9,612 nucleotides of DNA from Alphaproteobacteria bacterium (lineage in GTDB: Bacteria > Pseudomonadota > Alphaproteobacteria > Rickettsiales > RI-342): assembly GCA_020851915.1 (NCBI GenBank), contig JADZBT010000143.1, positions 1-9,612 on the forward strand, given 5' to 3'. The translations under genes and the position numbers were made by a program. How positions within the stretch are numbered: position 1 is the stretch's first letter; each line of letters starts with the position of its first letter. Shown one piece after another: positions 5,778 to 9,612 of the stretch. The notes under the pieces are model-generated. The model had not been told where the DNA came from and did not search any database. It saw only the letters and a list, made by a program, of their open reading frames with translations.

Positions 5778-6071
5778 ATGAGCGAAGCACCAATGAGATC
5801 AGGTGGTATGGGTGGCGGCATGGGTGGCGGCGCAGGCGGTGGCCAGCGCAAGAACGTGTTCTTCCGTCGCAAGAAGACCTGCCCGTTGACCGGCGCGCAC
5901 GCTCCGAAGATCGACTATAAGGACGTTCGCCTGCTCTCGCGCTTCATCTCCGAGCGCGGCAAGATCATGCCGAGCCGCATCACGGCGGTGTCCGCCAAGA
6001 AGCAGCGCGAGCTGTCTCAGGCTATCAAACGAGCCAGTAATCTGGCGCTGCTGCCGTTCGTCGCGCAGTAA
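5778..6071 (+). CDS. rpsR: 30S ribosomal protein S18 with a glycine-rich N-terminal extension
   Basis: S18 pairs with S6 on the platform of the 30S subunit. The conserved part starts near residue 24 (RKNVFFRRKKTCPLTG) and continues through IDYKDVRLLSRFISERGKI (45-63), PSRITAVSAKKQRELSQAIK (65-84) and the C-terminal RASNLALLPF (85-94). The first 23 residues are unusual: after MSEAPMRSGG comes a run almost entirely of Gly and Met (MGGGMGGGAGGG), giving 97 residues against about 75 in E. coli. The start at 5778 is supported by the GGGAGGA seven bases upstream. An internal start such as Met11 or Met15 would shorten the run but has no comparable ribosome-binding site. A hairpin and 60 bases separate it from rplI. 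Confidence 0.97.
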   Translation: MSEAPMRSGGMGGGMGGGAGGGQRKNVFFRRKKTCPLTGAHAPKIDYKDVRLLSRFISERGKIMPSRITAVSAKKQRELSQAIKRASNLALLPFVAQ

Positions 6072-6086
6072 TATAAAGGGAACAGA

Positions 6087-6107
6087 TTTGCGCCCGTGCG
6101 GCGTAAA
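6087..6107 (+). other. Hairpin in the rpsR-rplI gap
   Basis: TTTGCGCC (6087-6094) pairs with GGCGTAAA (6100-6107), eight pairs including one G-U, around loop CGTGC. No T-run follows, so it is not an intrinsic terminator; it may be a processing site, or it may set the amount of L9 relative to S6 and S18. It ends 10 bases before the rplI Shine-Dalgarno sequence. Confidence 0.45.
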
Positions 6108-6131
6108 GTGTAATTAAAAGGAACTGGTATC

Positions 6132-6698
6132 ATGCAAGTCATTCTGTTGGAAAAGATCGAGCGTCTGGGCACTATCGGCGACGTGGTGAAAGTGAAGGAC
6201 GGATTCGCGCGGAATTTCCTCATCCCGCAGAACAAGGCGCTGCGCGCTACCAATGAGAACAAGGCTTACTTCGACGCACAGAAAGCGGTGATCGAGAAGG
6301 ACAACGCCACCCGCCGCGCGCAGGCGGAAAAAGAATCCGGCAAGATCGACAAGCTGTCGCTGACGCTCATCCGTCAGGCTTCCGAGGACGGACGCCTGTT
6401 TGGTTCCGTGACCGCACGCGACATCGCCGTAGAACTCGCAGCGCAGGGCCACAAGGTCAGCCGCACGCAGGTGCTTCTGGATTCCGTGGTGAAGAACACC
6501 GGATCCTATCCGGTGCGCGTTGCGCTCCATCCGGAAGTCATCGTCACCGGGACCGTGCATGTCGCACGCACCGAGGGCGAAGCCGAAGCACTGGCGAATC
6601 CGGAAGCACTGCTTGAGGAAGCCGCGCTGGAGAACCTCCGCGAGGAATCCGCTCCCGCTGAAACGAAAGACGCTCCGGCTGAAGACGCCGCCGAGTAG
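6132..6698 (+). CDS. rplI: 50S ribosomal protein L9, long acidic-tail form
   Basis: L9 binds 23S rRNA near the L1 stalk and helps keep reading frame and 30S-50S geometry. The 188-residue protein opens MQVILLEKIERLGTIGDVVKVKDGFARNFLIP, the universal L9 signature, followed by a long helix (about 41-75) and the C-terminal rRNA-binding domain (about 76-148, with DGRLFGSVTARDI). Residues 149-188 are an Ala/Glu-rich acidic tail absent from the roughly 149-residue E. coli protein; such tails are frequent in alphaproteobacteria. AAGGAA lies eight bases before the ATG. In several alphaproteobacteria a DUF2232 membrane-protein gene sits between rpsR and rplI; here there is only a 60-base gap. A palindromic element follows 10 bases after the stop. 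Confidence 0.98.
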   Translation: MQVILLEKIERLGTIGDVVKVKDGFARNFLIPQNKALRATNENKAYFDAQKAVIEKDNATRRAQAEKESGKIDKLSLTLIRQASEDGRLFGSVTARDIAVELAAQGHKVSRTQVLLDSVVKNTGSYPVRVALHPEVIVTGTVHVARTEGEAEALANPEALLEEAALENLREESAPAETKDAPAEDAAE

Positions 6699-6708
6699 TT
6701 TTTATATC

Positions 6709-6783
6709 CGTCATCCTGCGGCTCGACCGCAGGATCTCCATCGTTCGTAGCACGAGGTCCTGCGGTCAAGCCGCAGGATGACG
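6709..6783. repeat. GTCATCC-type double-hairpin element, copy D
   Basis: This is the cleanest copy, 75 bp. The left hairpin is ATCCTGCGG (6713-6721) / CCGCAGGAT (6727-6735) with loop CTCGA. The right hairpin is TCCTGCGG (6758-6765) / CCGCAGGA (6771-6778) with loop TCAAG. Left and right halves are complementary over 26 bases with one mismatch (6709-6734 against 6758-6783), so a single long hairpin and a two-hairpin cross are both possible. The spacer shares CATCG and ACGAG segments with copy A. It lies directly after rplI and 22 bp before the dnaB promoter, so it may mark the end of the ribosomal-protein transcript. Confidence 0.88.
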
Positions 6784-6797
6784 AGAAATATCTCGTC
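6780..6797. other. Small perfect hairpin next to copy D
   Basis: GACGAGA (6780-6786) and TCTCGTC (6791-6797) are perfect complements around AATA. It overlaps the last four bases of repeat copy D and lies just before the dnaB promoter. No T-run follows. It may be part of the repeat boundary or an extra hairpin helping to separate rplI and dnaB transcription. Confidence 0.5.
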
Positions 6798-6804
6798 TCC
6801 CCCA

Positions 6805-6833
6805 TTGCAAACTCGCCCCGGAACGCCTAAAAA
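6805..6833 (+). promoter_or_regulatory. Candidate dnaB promoter
   Basis: TTGCAA (6805-6810) and TAAAAA (6828-6833) are separated by 17 bases and each matches at least four of six consensus positions. A start near 6840 gives a leader of about 37 bases before the ATG at 6877. This supports that start, since the upstream in-frame ATG at 6778 would lie ahead of the promoter. Confidence 0.5.
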
Positions 6834-6841
6834 TTTAGCAT

Positions 6842-6856
6842 TGTGCATTTTGCACA
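6842..6856. promoter_or_regulatory. Inverted repeat at the presumed dnaB transcription start
   Basis: TGTGCA (6842-6847) and TGCACA (6851-6856) are perfect complements three bases apart. They fall immediately after the expected start site, a position suited to a repressor operator or a short leader hairpin. A three-base loop makes an RNA hairpin strained but possible. No known regulator's motif is recognised. Confidence 0.35.
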
Positions 6857-6876
6857 TGAGGAATGGGGAAACGGAC

Positions 6877-8379
6877 ATGTCTGCTGCCAACCGCCAGCCG
6901 ATGAACATGCAAGCGGCCAACGAGCCGGGCGTCAGGGAAGAATACCGCGAACTCCCGCATAACCTCGAAGCCGAGCAGGCGCTGCTGGGCGCGCTGATGA
7001 TCCATAACGACTACCACCACATGGTGGGCGATTTCCTCACGCACGAGCATTTCTACGAGCCGGTGCACGGGCGCATCTATGCCGCCATCGAGAAATGCCT
7101 CGACAAGGGGCTGCTCGCCAATCCCCTCACGCTACAGCATTATTTCGAGAAGGACGAGGCGCTCGAAGACATCGGCGGCGCGAAATATCTGGGCCAGCTC
7201 GCCAAGAAGGCCGGGCGCATCATCGATGCGCGCGACTATGGCTGGCTGATCCACGACCTGGCGCTCAAACGCCAGCTGGTTGCACTCGGCGAGAATATCG
7301 TCAATACCGCCTATACGCATGATCAGGAAAATCCGGGCATACAGCAGATCGAGCATGCCGAGCAGAGCCTCTTCGACCTCGCGGTGAGCGGCACACGCGA
7401 ACGCAGCTTCGAATCGCTCGGCACATCGGTGGAGGAGGCCATCCGCCGCACCGAATTCGCCTTCAAGAAAAGCGGCAACGTCAGCGGCATCACCTCCGGC
7501 TTCGTTGATCTCGACCGGCTGCTGGGCGGATTCCAGAATTCCGACCTCATCATCATCGCCGGACGCCCTTCCATGGGAAAAACCGCGCTCGCCACCACCA
7601 TGGCGTTCGAGGCCTGCGAATATCTGATGGAAAAACACGAGAAGGAAAATAACCCCGACGCCAAGCGCGGGTCGGTGGGCATCTTCTCGCTCGAAAGGTC
7701 CTCCGAGCAGCTGGCGGCGCGACTGCTGGCGAGCGCCACGGGCGTCAATGCTTCGAAGCTGCGCCGTGGCGATCTCACCAACGACGAATTCGCGCAATTA
7801 ATAGACGGCGGCAAGCGGATGAAGGAAATGCCGCTGTTCATCGACGACACGCCAGCGCTTACCATCTCGGCGCTGCGTACGCGCGCGCGCCGCCTCAAGC
7901 GCACGCATAACCTGCAACTGCTGGTCATCGACTACCTGCAACTGATGCGCGGCTCGTCGGGCAGCAGCGACAACCGCGTGCAGGAAGTGTCGGAGATCAC
8001 GCAAGGGCTAAAGGCCATCGCCAAGGAACTGGATATTCCCGTCATCGCGCTGTCGCAGCTCTCGCGCGCGGTGGAAAGCCGCGACGACAAGCGCCCGCAG
8101 CTCTCCGACCTGCGCGAGTCGGGAAGTATCGAGAAGGACTCCGACATCGTGATGTTCGTGTTCCGCGAAGAATATTACCTCGCGCGTAAGGAACCGCGCG
8201 AAGGCACGGAGGATCACACCAAGTGGCAGGCCGAAATGGAGCAGGTGCATGGCGTGGCGGACGTCATCATCGCCAAGCAGCGCCACGGCCCGATCGGCAC
8301 GGTGAAGCTCGCCTTCATTCAGGACACCACCCGCTTTGCGGATCTCGAAAAAGACGATTACACGCCGCATTTCGAATGA
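6877..8379 (+). CDS. dnaB: Replicative DNA helicase DnaB
   Basis: DnaB is the hexameric 5'-3' helicase at the replication fork. From the chosen start the protein has 500 residues. The N-terminal primase-interaction domain begins at ELPHNLEAEQALLGALM (25-41). The RecA-like domain has Walker A GRPSMGKT (229-236), the catalytic-glutamate motif FSLE (270-273), Walker B LLVIDYLQL (348-356) and DnaB-specific SQLSRAVESRDDKRPQLSDL (393-412), then KQRHGPIGT (467-475), the arginine-finger region. No intein is present. The start at 6877 is preferred over in-frame ATGs at 6778 and 6856: 6778 lies inside a repeat and ahead of the promoter, 6856 lies in the inverted repeat with poor ribosome binding, and GGGGAA lies six bases before 6877. 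The usual Met after FSLE is Arg274 (codon AGG). alr follows after 145 bp. Confidence 0.97.
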   Translation: MSAANRQPMNMQAANEPGVREEYRELPHNLEAEQALLGALMIHNDYHHMVGDFLTHEHFYEPVHGRIYAAIEKCLDKGLLANPLTLQHYFEKDEALEDIGGAKYLGQLAKKAGRIIDARDYGWLIHDLALKRQLVALGENIVNTAYTHDQENPGIQQIEHAEQSLFDLAVSGTRERSFESLGTSVEEAIRRTEFAFKKSGNVSGITSGFVDLDRLLGGFQNSDLIIIAGRPSMGKTALATTMAFEACEYLMEKHEKENNPDAKRGSVGIFSLERSSEQLAARLLASATGVNASKLRRGDLTNDEFAQLIDGGKRMKEMPLFIDDTPALTISALRTRARRLKRTHNLQLLVIDYLQLMRGSSGSSDNRVQEVSEITQGLKAIAKELDIPVIALSQLSRAVESRDDKRPQLSDLRESGSIEKDSDIVMFVFREEYYLARKEPREGTEDHTKWQAEMEQVHGVADVIIAKQRHGPIGTVKLAFIQDTTRFADLEKDDYTPHFE

Positions 8380-8405
8380 TATTTATGTGCACCACCGCAT
8401 CATCA

Positions 8406-8488
8406 GGCCCCTCACCCCGACCCTCTCCCTATGGGAGAGGGGGAAGAAGCCCCTTCTCCCACAGGGAGAAGGCGGGGGATGAGGGGCC
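8406..8488. repeat. CCCTCTCCC-type double-hairpin element between dnaB and alr
   Basis: This 83-bp element has outer arms GGCCCCTCA (8406-8414) / TGAGGGGCC (8480-8488). Two perfect inner hairpins follow: CCCTCTCCC (8421-8429) / GGGAGAGGG (8433-8441) with loop TAT, and CCTTCTCCC (8452-8460) / GGGAGAAGG (8464-8472) with loop ACA. The plan of terminal arms plus two hairpins copies that of the GTCATCC elements but with unrelated sequence. Repeats of this CCCTCACCC...CCCTCTCCC look are scattered between genes in many proteobacteria. It sits 26 bp after the dnaB stop and may end or attenuate the transcript. Confidence 0.85.
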
Positions 8489-8524
8489 TACGCTCTCCGT
8501 AACCGTGGGAGCGATTTTCCGCTG

Positions 8525-9601
8525 ATGACCCTCTGCCCCGAACTCCATATCAATCTCGCGGCGGCCGCAGCCAATTACCGGCGCATGGCGGCGCTCGCCG
8601 CGCCGGCGGAATGCGCGGCGGTGGTGAAGGCCGACGCCTACGGCATCGGCGCGAAACAACTGGCCCCCGTGCTGTTCAAGGCCGGATGCCGCACCTTCTT
8701 CGTCGCCACGCTGGAAGAGGCCATCACGCTGCGGCCACTCATCCCCGACGCGACGCTCTCGGTGCTACAAGGGCTGTGGGAGAAGGAAGTCCCCCTCCAC
8801 ATCGCCCACGGCATCGTCCCGGTCATCAGCAATCTGGAGCAGCTCGGGCACTGGCAGCGCGCCGCGAAAGCATCGGGCACAAAGCTACCCTTGTTCCTCA
8901 ACTGCGATACCGGTATGAACCGGCTCGGCATGACGCCCCGCGAAGTGGATACACTGGCAGATGACCTCGCGCGGCTGGACGGGCTCGATCTGCGCTTCGT
9001 GATGAGCCACCTCGCCTGCCCGGAACGCCCGGAGCATCCGCTCAACGAAGAACAACGCACGCGCTTCGAGGCGATCAAGAAGAAGCTGCCGCCCGCGCGC
9101 TACAGCCTCTCCAATTCCTCCGGGCTCTTTCTGGGCGCGGGTTACCGGCAGGATATGCTGCGTACGGGCGCAGGGCTCTACGGTATCAACCCGCAACCCG
9201 GACAGCCCTCGCCGGTCGAATGCGTGGCGACGCTCACCGCGCCCATCATCGCCTGGCATGAGGTCCCGGATACCCACACAGTGGGTTATGGCGCGATATT
9301 CACCGCCACGCCCGGCATGCGGCTGGCGGTGGTGGCGGCGGGCTATGCCGACGGCTATATGCGCGCCTGCGGCAACGGCAACACTGCGTTCTTCGCCGGG
9401 CATCACCTTCCCATCGCGGGCAGGGTGTCGATGGACATGGTCACGCTGGACGCCACCGCCGTGCCTCCGGAAAAGCTCCGGGCGGGCGCGATGGTGGAGC
9501 TCATCGGCCCCAACTGCCCTATTGACCAAATCGCGAAAAACGCCAATACCATAGGCTATGAGATATTCACCCGTCTGGGATCAAGGCTGAAACGGGAGTA
9601 G
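8525..9601 (+). CDS. alr: Alanine racemase, PLP-dependent
   Basis: Alr interconverts L- and D-alanine in the cytosol and supplies D-Ala for peptidoglycan. The 358-residue protein has the two-domain fold: a TIM barrel with the PLP lysine, Lys35, in AVVKADAYGIG, and a C-terminal beta domain with the second catalytic base, Tyr255, in VGYGAIFTA. Other family marks are NCDTGMNRLGM (126-136), MSHLACPE (160-167), LSNSSG (195-200), RTGAGLYGI (213-221), AAGYADGY (271-278) and GRVSMDM (299-305), with the phosphate-contacting Tyr345 in GYEIFTRLGSR. The start at 8525 keeps the first barrel strand LHINLAAAAANYR; ribosome binding looks weak (GGGAG 13 bases upstream). Only 11 bases follow the stop. Alr is commonly found after dnaB in alphaproteobacteria. 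Biosynthetic (alr) and catabolic (dadX) forms cannot be separated by sequence here, but the location favours alr. Confidence 0.96.
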   Translation: MTLCPELHINLAAAAANYRRMAALAAPAECAAVVKADAYGIGAKQLAPVLFKAGCRTFFVATLEEAITLRPLIPDATLSVLQGLWEKEVPLHIAHGIVPVISNLEQLGHWQRAAKASGTKLPLFLNCDTGMNRLGMTPREVDTLADDLARLDGLDLRFVMSHLACPERPEHPLNEEQRTRFEAIKKKLPPARYSLSNSSGLFLGAGYRQDMLRTGAGLYGINPQPGQPSPVECVATLTAPIIAWHEVPDTHTVGYGAIFTATPGMRLAVVAAGYADGYMRACGNGNTAFFAGHHLPIAGRVSMDMVTLDATAVPPEKLRAGAMVELIGPNCPIDQIAKNANTIGYEIFTRLGSRLKRE

Positions 9602-9612
9602 GGTTAAGCAAA

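Noticed and set aside
8406..8488. Possible CRISPR-like repetition of CCCTCTCCC units.
   Set aside because: There are only two hairpin units, in a nested inverted arrangement, without direct repeats separated by unique spacers of constant length.
1..9612. tRNA, rRNA, integrases, insertion-sequence transposases, phage or toxin-antitoxin genes.
   Set aside because: I looked for these on both strands and saw none. All longer coding regions are accounted for by core genes and no transposase-like protein is present near the palindromes.

Overview
The window is a chromosomal housekeeping segment of an alphaproteobacterium. Two observations support this placement. A fatty-acid synthesis cluster (fabD-fabG-acpP-fabF-mltG) is transcribed divergently from a ribosomal/replication cluster (rpsF-rpsR-rplI-dnaB-alr), which is a familiar alphaproteobacterial arrangement. 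The L9 protein also has the long acidic C-terminal tail common in that class. Base composition is fairly GC-rich, with no abrupt change that would suggest recent gene transfer. I cannot name the genus.

Layout. Bases 1-486 hold the 3' part of a membrane-protein gene (DUF1189-like) on the plus strand, cut by the window edge. Bases 572-5164 hold five minus-strand genes, in transcription order fabD, fabG, acpP, fabF, mltG. Bases 5165-5363 are the divergent control region, with a candidate promoter for each side. Bases 5364-6698 hold rpsF, rpsR and rplI (S6, S18, L9). The replicative helicase gene dnaB (6877-8379) has its own candidate promoter and is followed by alanine racemase, alr (8525-9601).

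How the genes work together. FabD charges AcpP with malonate, FabG reduces the 3-ketoacyl-ACP and FabF elongates it; all three act on AcpP. MltG, a membrane-anchored peptidoglycan lytic transglycosylase, and Alr, the source of D-alanine, belong to cell-wall metabolism. S6, S18 and L9 are ribosomal proteins and DnaB opens the replication fork. The region therefore groups membrane, wall, translation and replication functions of growth.

The most interesting non-coding content is a set of intergenic palindromes. Three full copies (about 75 bp) and one short relic of a GTCATCC-type double-hairpin element lie at four gene junctions. A separate 83-bp double-hairpin element separates dnaB and alr, and two further complex palindromes lie between fabG and acpP. 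Nothing in the coding content looks like an undescribed system; all ten complete genes are recognisable core genes.
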